From positions 124,001 through 188,000 of the forward strand of contig NZ_BMSF01000010.1 of assembly GCF_014649015.1 (NCBI RefSeq): a stretch of 64,000 nucleotides of DNA, in the 5' to 3' direction. Below the pieces are notes generated by a model, which was not told the DNA's origin, did not search any database, and saw only the letters and a list, made by a program, of their open reading frames with translations. Below, one piece after another: positions 32,209-40,053 of this stretch. How positions within the stretch are numbered: position 1 is the first letter of the stretch; the number at the start of each line of letters is the position of its first letter. This DNA comes from Streptomyces narbonensis (lineage in GTDB: Bacteria > Actinomycetota > Actinomycetes > Streptomycetales > Streptomycetaceae). The position numbers and the translations under genes were made by a program.

Positions 32209-33279
32209 TCAGGCCAGACCGAGACGCTCGGCGGCGGCCGCGGCGTCGACGGGAACAGTCACCGGCTGCGGCGCGCCGGCCACGGCCCAGTCGGGGTCCT
32301 TCAGGCCGTTGCCCGTGACCGTGCAGACGATCCGCTGGCCCGGGTCGACCTTGCCCTGCTCGGCGGCCTTCAGCAGACCGGCGACCGAGGCGGCCGAGGC
32401 GGGCTCGACGAAGACGCCCTCCTGCGCGGCCAACAGACGGTAGGCGCGCAGGATCTCACGGTCCGTCACCTCGTCGATGAAGCCGCCCGACTCGTCGCGC
32501 GCGGCGATCGCGTAGTCCCACGAGGCCGGGTTGCCGATGCGGATCGCGGTGGCGATCGTCGACGGGTCCTTGACGACCTCGCCGCGCACGAGCGGCGCGG
32601 AACCGGAGGCCTGGAAGCCCCACATGCGCGGCCGGTGCGTGGACATGGCGTCGGCGGCGTACTCGGTGTACCCCTTCCAGTACGCCGTGATGTTGCCGGC
32701 GTTGCCCACGGGCAGGACGTGGATGTCGGGGGCGTCGCCCAGCATGTCCACGATCTCGAACGCGGCGGTCTTCTGGCCCTCGATACGGACCGGGTTGACC
32801 GAATTGACCAGCGCCACCGGGTAGTTCTCGGAGAGGCTGCGGGCCAGCGTCAGACAGTCGTCGAAGTTGCCGTCGACCTGGAGGATCTTCGCGCCGTGCA
32901 CGAGGGCCTGGCCCATCTTGCCGAGCGCGATCTTGCCCTGGGGCACGAGGACGGCCGAGACCATGCCGGCCCGTACCGCGTAGGCCGCGGCCGAGGCGGA
33001 GGTGTTGCCGGTGGACGCGCAGATGACGGCCTGCGCACCCTCCTCCTTGGCCTTGGTGATGGCCATGGTCATGCCCCGGTCCTTGAAGGAGCCGGTGGGG
33101 TTGGCGCCCTCGACCTTGAGGTGCACCTCGCAGCCCGTGCGCTCGGACAGGACCTGAGCGGGGACGAGCGGCGTGCCGCCCTCACGGAGCGTGACGACCG
33201 GCGTCGTGTCCGTGACCGGAAGGCGGTCCCGGTACTCCTCGATGATGCCGCGCCACTGGTGGGTGCCCTTGCTGGTCAT
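32209..33279 (-). CDS. thrC: Threonine synthase
   Basis: A 356-residue fold-type II PLP enzyme that makes threonine from O-phosphohomoserine. The PLP lysine is K66 in PTGSFKDRGM. VICASTGNTSASAAAYA, LPVGNAGNITAYWKGY and the GIIEEYRDRLPV N terminus are the short (bacillus-type) threonine synthase form. ATG 33279 is 7 bp from the hom stop, and the two are clearly cotranscribed. Confidence 0.96.
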   Translation of the reverse strand: MTSKGTHQWRGIIEEYRDRLPVTDTTPVVTLREGGTPLVPAQVLSERTGCEVHLKVEGANPTGSFKDRGMTMAITKAKEEGAQAVICASTGNTSASAAAYAVRAGMVSAVLVPQGKIALGKMGQALVHGAKILQVDGNFDDCLTLARSLSENYPVALVNSVNPVRIEGQKTAAFEIVDMLGDAPDIHVLPVGNAGNITAYWKGYTEYAADAMSTHRPRMWGFQASGSAPLVRGEVVKDPSTIATAIRIGNPASWDYAIAARDESGGFIDEVTDREILRAYRLLAAQEGVFVEPASAASVAGLLKAAEQGKVDPGQRIVCTVTGNGLKDPDWAVAGAPQPVTVPVDAAAAAERLGLA

Positions 33280-33286
33280 GGGTCCT

Positions 33287-34579
33287 TTACTCCCCTTCAA
33301 CACGCATGATGCTGGCGACACCGCGCACGGTGTCGAGCTTGCGCAGCGCCTCGACGGTCCCGGAGAGGGCGGCGTCGGGCGCGCGGTGGGTGACGACGAC
33401 GAGAGAGGCCTCGCCGTCCTTGCCCTGCTGGCGCACCGTATCGATGGATACGCCGTGCTCGGCGAAGACCGTCGCGACCTGGGCGAGGACGCCCGGCTTG
33501 TCGGCCACGTCGAGGCTGATGTGGTACCGCGTCACCACGTCGCCCATGGGACTCACGGGCAGCTGGGTGTACGCGGACTCGCCGGGGCCGGTGGCCTCGT
33601 TGAGCTTGTTGCGGCACACGGCGACGAGGTCGCCGAGCACGGCCGAGGCCGTCGGGGCGCCGCCGGCGCCAGGGCCGTAGAACATGAGCTGCCCGGCGGC
33701 GTCGGCCTCGACGAAGACGGCGTTGTACGCCTCGCGGACGGAGGCCAGCGGGTGGGTCAGCGGGATCATCGCGGGGTGCACGCGCGCGGTGACGGACTCG
33801 CCGTCGGCGGCCCGCTCGCAGATCGCGAGCAGCTTGATGGTGCAGCCCATCTGCTTCGCCGAGGCGAAGTCGGCGGCGGTGACCTCGGTCATGCCCTCGC
33901 GGTAGACGTCGTCGAGACGCACGCGGGTGTGGAAGGCGATCCCGGCGAGGATGGCGGCCTTGGCGGCGGCGTCGAAGCCCTCGACGTCGGCGGTCGGGTC
34001 GGCCTCGGCGTAACCGAGGGCGGTGGCCTCGTCCAGCGCCTCCGAGTACCCGGCGCCGGAGTTGTCCATCTTGTCCAGGATGAAGTTCGTCGTGCCGTTG
34101 ACGATGCCCATCACGCGGTTGATCTTGTCGCCGGCGAGCGACTCGCGGAGCGGGCGGATGAGGGGGATGGCGCCCGCGACGGCGGCCTCGTAGTACAGGT
34201 CCTGGCCGTGCTGCTCTGCGGCGGCGTAGAGCGTCGCGCCGTCCTGGGCGAGGAGCGCCTTGTTCGCGGAGACCACGGAGGCCCCGTGCTCGAAGGCGGT
34301 GGTGATGAGGGAGCGGGCCGGCTCGATCCCGCCGATGACCTCGACGACGACGTCGATGTCGCCCCGTTTGACGAGGGCGGTCGCGTCGGTGGTGATCAGC
34401 TCGGCCGGGATGCCCCCACGGACCTTGTCCGGGCGGCGGACCGCCACGCCGGCGAGCTCGACCGGGGCGCCGATGCGCGCGGCGAGGTCGTCGGCGTGCG
34501 TCGTCATGATGCGCGCCACCTCTGAGCCGACCACTCCACAGCCCAGCAGCGCCACCTTCAGCGGACGCGTACGCATCAT
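33287..34579 (-). CDS. hom: Homoserine dehydrogenase
   Basis: A 430-residue enzyme that reduces aspartate semialdehyde to homoserine with NAD(P)H. The N-terminal Rossmann site is VALLGCGVVGSEV; the catalytic region has FVEADAAGQLMFYGPGAGGAPTASAVLGD and ANKALLAQ, and the C-terminal 80 residues are an ACT domain (YHISLDVADKPGVLAQVATVF) for threonine feedback. It begins a hom-thrC unit separated from lysA by a terminator. Confidence 0.97.
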   Translation of the reverse strand: MMRTRPLKVALLGCGVVGSEVARIMTTHADDLAARIGAPVELAGVAVRRPDKVRGGIPAELITTDATALVKRGDIDVVVEVIGGIEPARSLITTAFEHGASVVSANKALLAQDGATLYAAAEQHGQDLYYEAAVAGAIPLIRPLRESLAGDKINRVMGIVNGTTNFILDKMDNSGAGYSEALDEATALGYAEADPTADVEGFDAAAKAAILAGIAFHTRVRLDDVYREGMTEVTAADFASAKQMGCTIKLLAICERAADGESVTARVHPAMIPLTHPLASVREAYNAVFVEADAAGQLMFYGPGAGGAPTASAVLGDLVAVCRNKLNEATGPGESAYTQLPVSPMGDVVTRYHISLDVADKPGVLAQVATVFAEHGVSIDTVRQQGKDGEASLVVVTHRAPDAALSGTVEALRKLDTVRGVASIMRVEGE

Positions 34580-34650
34580 CCGACCTCGTTTCTCGTACTA
34601 CTTCGTCGTCGTATCTCTACGGTTTTCTACGGTGGAACCAGTCTCACTCA

Positions 34651-34679
34651 CCGGACGGGGGTTTCCGCCCCCTGTCCGG
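34651..34679 (-). terminator. Terminator between lysA and hom
   Basis: CCGGACGGGGG and CCCCC-T-GTCCGG form an 11-bp stem with one bulge and a 6-base loop, about 48 bp after the lysA stop. It separates lysine from threonine gene expression. Confidence 0.8.
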
Positions 34680-34726
34680 ATCCTGAGACATCTATTTCAT
34701 CACTCGGCTAGGACTCGACTATTTCA

Positions 34727-36118
34727 TCAGCCGACGTCGAGACGCAGAAGATCTTCCTCCGTCTCGCGCCGGACGATCACCCGGGCCTCGCCGTCACGGA
34801 CGGCGACGACGGGCGGCCGGAGCGCGTGGTTGTAGTTGCTGGCCATCGAGCGGCAGTACGCGCCGGTCGCGGGCACGGCGATGAGGTCGCCGGGGGCCAG
34901 GTCGGCGGGGAGGAAGGCGTCCCGTACGACGATGTCACCGCTCTCGCAGTGCTTGCCGACGACACGGGAGAGCATCGGCTCGGCGTCGCTGGTCCGCGAG
35001 ACGAGGCTGACGCTGTACTCGGCGTCGTACAGGGCGGTACGGATGTTGTCCGACATGCCGCCGTCGACGCTCACGTACGTGCGCAGCCCTTCGAGGGGCT
35101 TGACGGTGCCGACCCGGTAGAGCGTGAAGGCGGTGGGGCCCACGATGGCCCGCCCCGGCTCGACGGAGATCCGCGGCGTCCGCAGCCCCGCGGACTCGCA
35201 CTCCCGCGTGACGATCTCGCTGAGCGCCTTGGCGATCTCGTGCGGCTCGCGCGGGTCGTCCTCGGAGGTGTACGCGATGCCGAGGCCGCCGCCGAGGTCG
35301 ATCTCGGGCAGCTCGACGCCGTGCTCGTCCCGCACCTCGGCCAGGAGCTGCACGACCCGGCGCGCGGACACCTCGAAGCCGGCCATGTCGAAGATCTGCG
35401 ACCCGATGTGCGAGTGGATGCCGATGAGCTCGAGCCCGTCGAGCTTCAGCGCCCGGCGAACGGCCTCGGCGGCCTGTCCGCCGGCCAGCGCGATGCCGAA
35501 CTTCTGGTCCTCGTGCGCGGTGGCGATGAACTCGTGCGTGTGGGCCTCGACGCCGACGGTCACCCGGATCTGCACGCGCTGGCGCTTCCCGAGGGACTGG
35601 GCGATGTGGGCGACGCGGACGATCTCCTGGAAGGAGTCGAGCACGATGCGCCCGACGCCGGCCTCGACGGCCGTCCGGATCTCCTCCTCGCTCTTGTTGT
35701 TCCCGTGGAAGGCGATCCGCTCGGCGGGCATCCCGGCGGACAGAGCGGTGGTCAGCTCACCGCCGGAACACACATCGAGATTCAGCCCCTCCTCCTTCAG
35801 CCACCGCACGATGGCCCGGGAGAGGAACGCCTTCCCCGCGTAGAACACGTCGGCGTCCTTGCCGAAGGCCTCGGCCCAGGCGCGGCAGCGGGCGCGGAAG
35901 TCGCTCTCGTCGAGGAAGTAGGCGGGGGTGCCGAACTCCTCGGCGAGCGCGTCGACGCCCAGCCCCCCGACGGTGACGATCCCCCGCTCGTCCCTCGTGA
36001 CGGTCCGGGCCCATACCTTGGGGTCGAGGACGTTGAGGTCGGCGGGCGGCGCGGTGTAGTGGCCCTCGGTGAGGACGTCGGCGTGGCGGGGGCCTGCGGG
36101 GTGGGCGGAACGGCTCAT
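34727..36118 (-). CDS. lysA: Diaminopimelate decarboxylase
   Basis: A 463-residue fold-type III PLP enzyme, the last step of lysine synthesis. The PLP lysine lies in DVFYAGKAFLSRA, followed by LDVCSGGELTTALSAG, GIHSHIGSQI, LDLGGGLG-type EIDLGGGLGIAYTSED, and the C-terminal CESGD and TGAYCRSMASNYN. It begins 18 bp after nrtL and so shares its operon. Confidence 0.97.
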   Translation of the reverse strand: MSRSAHPAGPRHADVLTEGHYTAPPADLNVLDPKVWARTVTRDERGIVTVGGLGVDALAEEFGTPAYFLDESDFRARCRAWAEAFGKDADVFYAGKAFLSRAIVRWLKEEGLNLDVCSGGELTTALSAGMPAERIAFHGNNKSEEEIRTAVEAGVGRIVLDSFQEIVRVAHIAQSLGKRQRVQIRVTVGVEAHTHEFIATAHEDQKFGIALAGGQAAEAVRRALKLDGLELIGIHSHIGSQIFDMAGFEVSARRVVQLLAEVRDEHGVELPEIDLGGGLGIAYTSEDDPREPHEIAKALSEIVTRECESAGLRTPRISVEPGRAIVGPTAFTLYRVGTVKPLEGLRTYVSVDGGMSDNIRTALYDAEYSVSLVSRTSDAEPMLSRVVGKHCESGDIVVRDAFLPADLAPGDLIAVPATGAYCRSMASNYNHALRPPVVAVRDGEARVIVRRETEEDLLRLDVG

Positions 36119-36136
36119 GTCTGGTCTTCTGCTCTT

Positions 36137-37105
36137 TCAGATCCGGTCGGGTGCGCTGATGCCGAGCACGGAGAGGCCACCGGCGAGCACCGTCCCGGCG
36201 GCTTCGGCGAGCGCCAGCCGGGAGCGATGGGTGGCCGAGGGTTTCTCGTCGCCGAGCGGAAGGACGGTGTGCTGGAACGCGAGCAGCGCGTCGGCGAGGG
36301 ATTCCAGGTGCCGGGCGAGCCGGTCGGGGGCTCGGAGGCGGGCGGCGGTGAGGAGGACGGCGGGGTGGTCGCCGAGCGTGTGGAGGAGCGCGGGCGCGTC
36401 CACGAGGACCTCCCACTCGGGGCCGACCCCGAGCTGCTCGCCGTTGACGAGCAGCCGCCGGACCCGGGAGTACGCGTACCGCACCCGGAAGAGGGAGTTG
36501 CGCTCGTGCTGGGCGAGGAGGGGGACACCGTCGAGGGGCCGGTCGTGCGGCGCGGCGCGCAGGAGGGCCCAGCGGGCGGCGTCGCTCCCGAGCCTCTCGA
36601 CCTCGTACGCCCCGGGAAGCACGTGCACCCGCTCGCCACCGACAGCCTGCGATTCGACCTCGGCGCCCTGCGACCGGAGCAGCCGCACGACGACCTCGGT
36701 CACGAGCGCGGCCCGCGACTCTGTCACCTCGGCGAGGCGGATGGTGGTGCCGGCGAGCGCGGTGCCGTGCCCGTACGACGATCCGGCGGCGCGGATCGCA
36801 CGAACGACCTCGCTCCCCGCGTCGCCGCGGAGGGTGAAGTTCAGGAAACCGGGTCCGGTGATCTCGACGCCACGGAGTCCGGGCGCGTCACGGAGCCGTT
36901 CCTCAATGATCCCTGCGACCTCGCGGGCGCTGCGGCCGGCGGACCTCGCGAGGGTGAGGGCGACGTTACTGGCGTACTCCCCGGAACCGCCGGGCCGGGC
37001 CCGCTCCACCTTGATCCGCGGGGGCACCTCGACCCGCAGCGCACCGTCGTCGACCGCACGGCGCACGGCGTGCAGCACGGTGAGGGAGAGGTCCGCGGGG
37101 GTCAC
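36137..37105 (-). CDS. nrtL: ArgS-related anticodon-binding protein
   Basis: A 322-residue protein with pieces of arginyl-tRNA synthetase but no catalytic core. The N-terminal part (GEYASNVALTLARSAGRSAREVAGIIEERL, GPGFLNFTLR) is the ArgRS additional domain, and the C-terminal part (YAYSRVRRLLVNG, LLHTLGDHPAVLLTAAR, RLARHLESLADAL) is the DALR anticodon-binding domain. The HIGH and KMSKS regions are absent. It lies in front of lysA and, strikingly, close to the tRNA-Arg(CCG) gene in this window. A tRNA-sensing or tRNA-binding role is likely but not known. Confidence 0.9.
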   Translation of the reverse strand: MTPADLSLTVLHAVRRAVDDGALRVEVPPRIKVERARPGGSGEYASNVALTLARSAGRSAREVAGIIEERLRDAPGLRGVEITGPGFLNFTLRGDAGSEVVRAIRAAGSSYGHGTALAGTTIRLAEVTESRAALVTEVVVRLLRSQGAEVESQAVGGERVHVLPGAYEVERLGSDAARWALLRAAPHDRPLDGVPLLAQHERNSLFRVRYAYSRVRRLLVNGEQLGVGPEWEVLVDAPALLHTLGDHPAVLLTAARLRAPDRLARHLESLADALLAFQHTVLPLGDEKPSATHRSRLALAEAAGTVLAGGLSVLGISAPDRI

Positions 37106-37186
37106 GGGACAAGCCTAGGGGAGGAGGGGGGTCAGAACGCGAACCGGTTTCGCCATGCGGGCACCTGCCCCGGCGCGGCGAGCTCC

Positions 37187-37780
37187 TCAATGACCGCCGG
37201 GCGCGCCATGGGCACGGCAGGTTTCCTCCGTGACGTCCTGCGACCCGTCACGCCGAGCACCCTCCCGGGGCTCCACCCGGGGCTCCACCCGGGGCTCCAC
37301 CCGGGGCTCCGCTCGGTGCTCCACTCGGGGCTCCATCCGGGATTCAAGCCGCCCGTCGGCTGCGGGCGGCTCCTCTCCCCCCTCCGGCCCGGCGGCCTTC
37401 CGGGGCGCGCGGCGCTCGTGGTGCATCAACTGCCGCACGACACGGACGAGCTCGGAGGGCTCGAAGGGCTTGGCGAGAAAGGCGTCGACACCGGAAGCGA
37501 CACCACCGCCCGCCTCGTGCTCACCGCAGGCACTGATGATCGCCACCGGCAGATGTCTGGTCCGCGGGTCGGCCCGCAGCCGCTCGGCCGTCTTGATCCC
37601 GTCCAAGCGGGGCATGACGACGTCGAGGGTGACGACATCAGGACAGACCTGATGAACGACATCCAGACACTCGGCACCATCGGCCGCGGTCACGACCTCG
37701 AACCCCTCGAGTTCGAGATTGACCCTGATCAACTGCCGGATCACCTTGTTGTCGTCGACAACGAGCACCCGACCGGACAT
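37187..37780 (-). CDS. Receiver-only response regulator with repetitive tail
   Basis: A 197-residue protein with a CheY-type receiver domain (residues 1-122) and no DNA-binding domain. The acidic pair is D9/D10, the phosphoacceptor D53 in VTLDVVMPRLDG, and the conserved Lys in FLAKPFEP. The C-terminal 70 residues are unstructured and contain an EPRVEPRVEPR repeat encoded by 12-bp units at about 37268-37330. ATG 37780 is chosen, with GTG three codons upstream as the alternative; neither has a good ribosome-binding site. It may act by protein contact. It is conserved next to the tRNA and nrtL. Confidence 0.88.
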   Translation of the reverse strand: MSGRVLVVDDNKVIRQLIRVNLELEGFEVVTAADGAECLDVVHQVCPDVVTLDVVMPRLDGIKTAERLRADPRTRHLPVAIISACGEHEAGGGVASGVDAFLAKPFEPSELVRVVRQLMHHERRAPRKAAGPEGGEEPPAADGRLESRMEPRVEHRAEPRVEPRVEPRVEPREGARRDGSQDVTEETCRAHGAPGGH

Positions 37781-37949
37781 GCCTGACACACGAATGAGAG
37801 TAGGACGCCCCGTTGAGCTGCGTCCGGGTTTTGCCCACTTCCGACCCGTGCGGGGGAACCAGCCCCTGGTGACACCACGGAAATACCTGTTCACGGGCAC
37901 GCCCCACGAGCTGGTAGGGTTCTACCCGTCGCCGCCGAACGCGGCGGAC

Positions 37950-38021
37950 GCCCCCGTAGCTCAGGGGATAGAGCAACGGCCTCCGGAGCCGTGTGCGCAG
38001 GTTCGAATCCTGCCGGGGGCA
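37950..38021 (+). tRNA. tRNA-Arg (anticodon CCG)
   Basis: A complete cloverleaf: acceptor stem GCCCCCG/CGGGGGC, D-arm with GCTC/GAGC, anticodon stem ACGGC/GCCGT with loop CTCCGGA (anticodon CCG at 37983-37985), and T-arm GCAGG-TTCGAAT-CCTGC, discriminator A at 38021. The 3' CCA is not encoded. It decodes CGG, a common arginine codon in this G+C-rich genome. It faces away from the response-regulator and nrtL genes. No integrase or att repeats are seen beside it. Confidence 0.97.
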
Positions 38022-38041
38022 CTTCGCAGGAAGTGCCACAC

Positions 38042-38079
38042 AGACCCCGTGATCAGCGGAAACGCTGAGAACGGGGTCT
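38042..38079 (+). terminator. Terminator after tRNA-Arg
   Basis: AGACCCCGT/ACGGGGTCT (38042-38050/38071-38079) outer stem plus TCAGCG-GAAA-CGCTGA inner stem with a GAAA tetraloop, followed by TGTTG, 20 bp behind the tRNA. The remaining stretch to 38293 contains no gene. Confidence 0.88.
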
Positions 38080-38293
38080 TGTTGTATGTGCAGGCGTGTG
38101 CCGCGCTGCGCGGCCGTGTGACAGGGGGCGCCGCGTCCAGCGTGAGCTGATCGTTTCCTCCCGGTGACGGGGCGTCCGGCGCATGGCGCGAGCGCGGGTC
38201 GGGGAGATCGGCGCAGTACTACGCTGGAACCGGATCGCCTTGCAGGGTGGTGTTCTGACGGAGCATCACCACGGGGCTCGGGGGAGGAGAAGG

Positions 38294-39988
38294 ATGGCGG
38301 GAGGGGCCGTGTCCAGGCGGGCCGCCGGGAAGTGTGAACGGGAATGGGGCTTGGGGGTGGCCTTGCTCCGACAAGGGCAGCTCGAGCGGGCCGCGCTTCG
38401 GTTCGGCGACGCCCTGCAGCACGATCCGACGGCCGCCGACGCATGGCTGGGACTGCACGCGACCGGCCGACAGCAGGCCGAGGCGGTCGATGCCATGGAG
38501 ATGCACCGGCGGTCGTTCGGGGCGTTACGGACCAAATGCGGGCTGCCCCTCGGTTCCCGTTTCTCTCTGGGTGCCTATGCCACGTTCCGGTTGGAGACCG
38601 CGCGCGACCTCTGGCTGGCCGGTATCGCGAAGCTGCTCTCCGCGGGCCGTGTCGCCGAGGCGGAGCCGGCGCTCCTGACGGCTGTCCTCGACTGTGACGA
38701 GACGCGGTTCATCTGCACCCGTTTCGCCTTCCTCAAGCAGAACTGGCCGCTGGTCCTGCAGTACTCGCGGGGCATCAGCGACAGGTTCCTGAACGAGGAG
38801 GCCCAGCTGTACGCCGGTCACGCTCTCGTCCGACAGCACGTCTTCCACCAGGCCCTGAGCACCGTGGCGCCGCTCCCCCTCGCCATGGGCCGGGGAGGGG
38901 AGTTCCACGCCGAGGTCGCGTACGTGCGTGGCCTGGCCCACGAGGGGCTCGGCGACCCCGAGGAGGCGCTGCGCCAGTTCCAGTACGCCTTCCGCTGCTC
39001 ACCCGGCCTGGCCGATGTCGCGGAGCGCGCGCGGGCACGCCTGTCCGCGCCCGTGCCACAGCAGCAGGGGTCGCAGGCGGCTGCCGCGCCGCCCGCCGAG
39101 GAGGTTGACGGCGGCGAGGTCGGGGAGCGGCTTCTCGACGAGGCGCTCGCGCGACTCGACCGCATGATCGGGCTCGAACCGGTGAAGCGGCAGGTGCGAA
39201 CCCTCGTGGCGCAGCTGCGGATGGCCACCGTACGCAAGGAGCAAGGGCTGCCGACCTCCGCCGGGCCGCAGCACTTCGTCTTCGCCGGCCCCCCGGGGAC
39301 GGGCAAGACGACGGTGGCCCGTGTCATCGGCGACGTCTTCGCGGGACTCGGAATGCTGGAGACGGGCCAGTTGGTCGAGACCCAGCGGGTCGACCTCGTC
39401 GGGCAGTACCTCGGGTCGACGGCGCTCAAGACGAGCGCGGTCATCGATTCCGCTCTCGGTGGCGTCCTCTTCGTCGACGAGGCGTACGCACTCTGCAACA
39501 GCGGGTATTCCGGTGGTGACGCCTTCGGGAACGAGGCGCTTCAGGTGCTGCTCAAGCGCGCCGAGGACGACCGAGAGCGCCTGGTCGTGATCCTGGCCGG
39601 CTATCCGGACGAGATGACCGAGCTGCTCGCCGCGAACCCCGGCCTGACCTCCCGTTTCAATACGCGGGTGGACTTCCCCTCGTACTCGGCGGCGGAACTG
39701 CTCCGGATCGTCCACGTGGTTCTGGAGGCCCAGGGAGACACCCTCGACGAAGACGCGGAGACCGTTCTCGAAGCGCACTTTCACCGCGTCGAGCGGGACG
39801 GGCTCGTGGACCGTCTCGGCAACGGGCGCTTCGCGCGGGAGCTTTGCCGGAAGGCGGCCTCGGCGCGTGATCTGCGGCTCTTCGACACTCACGGCGGGAG
39901 CGCCTCTCCGAGCCGGGACGAGCTCACGACCCTGCGCGTCGCAGACGTCAACGCCGGATACGAGGAGCTGCGCTCCGCCCTCGGCTGA
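38294..39988 (+). CDS. TPR/AAA+ ATPase, EccA/CbxX-like
   Basis: A 564-residue protein. The N-terminal half (about residues 15-280) is a helical TPR-like array (WGLGVALLRQGQLERAALRF, ALVRQHVFHQALS, GLGDPEEALRQFQYAF). After a Pro/Ala/Gln linker comes an AAA+ module with Walker A FAGPPGTGKTTVAR, Walker B GGVLFVDEAYAL, sensor-1 VVILAGYPDEM and the arginine-finger region NPGLTSRFN. This layout is that of EccA from type VII secretion and of CbxX. There are no ESX, EccC or PPE genes nearby, so it is a free-standing homologue. ATG 38294 is preceded by GGGAGGAGAAGG. Its substrate is unknown. Confidence 0.88.
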   Translation: MAGGAVSRRAAGKCEREWGLGVALLRQGQLERAALRFGDALQHDPTAADAWLGLHATGRQQAEAVDAMEMHRRSFGALRTKCGLPLGSRFSLGAYATFRLETARDLWLAGIAKLLSAGRVAEAEPALLTAVLDCDETRFICTRFAFLKQNWPLVLQYSRGISDRFLNEEAQLYAGHALVRQHVFHQALSTVAPLPLAMGRGGEFHAEVAYVRGLAHEGLGDPEEALRQFQYAFRCSPGLADVAERARARLSAPVPQQQGSQAAAAPPAEEVDGGEVGERLLDEALARLDRMIGLEPVKRQVRTLVAQLRMATVRKEQGLPTSAGPQHFVFAGPPGTGKTTVARVIGDVFAGLGMLETGQLVETQRVDLVGQYLGSTALKTSAVIDSALGGVLFVDEAYALCNSGYSGGDAFGNEALQVLLKRAEDDRERLVVILAGYPDEMTELLAANPGLTSRFNTRVDFPSYSAAELLRIVHVVLEAQGDTLDEDAETVLEAHFHRVERDGLVDRLGNGRFARELCRKAASARDLRLFDTHGGSASPSRDELTTLRVADVNAGYEELRSALG

Positions 39989-39990
39989 GA

Positions 39991-40033
39991 CCCAGGGCCG
40001 CCCGGCCTATGCGTGGTTCCGGGCGGCCCTGGG
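39991..40033. terminator. Bidirectional terminator between convergent genes
   Basis: A perfect 15-bp stem: CCCAGGGCCGCCCGG (39991-40005) with CCGGGCGGCCCTGGG (40019-40033), loop 13 bases, starts 2 bp after the AAA+ stop and ends 20 bp before the protease stop. It serves both directions. Confidence 0.9.
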
Positions 40034-40053
40034 GTGCAGCGGTGAGTTGCGGG

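Noticed and set aside
34826..37786. A 986-codon open frame on the plus strand opposite lysA, nrtL and the regulator
   Set aside because: It is antisense to three clear genes, has no ribosome-binding site and no recognisable domain. Long antisense frames are expected in very GC-rich DNA.
37950..38021. tRNA-Arg as an integration site of a mobile element
   Set aside because: There is no integrase, excisionase or duplicated tRNA 3' end in the next 26 kb, so no integrated element is supported.
38294..39988. A complete type VII secretion locus around the EccA-like gene
   Set aside because: No EccB/C/D/E, EsxA/B, PPE or MycP genes lie nearby; only the single AAA+ protein is present.
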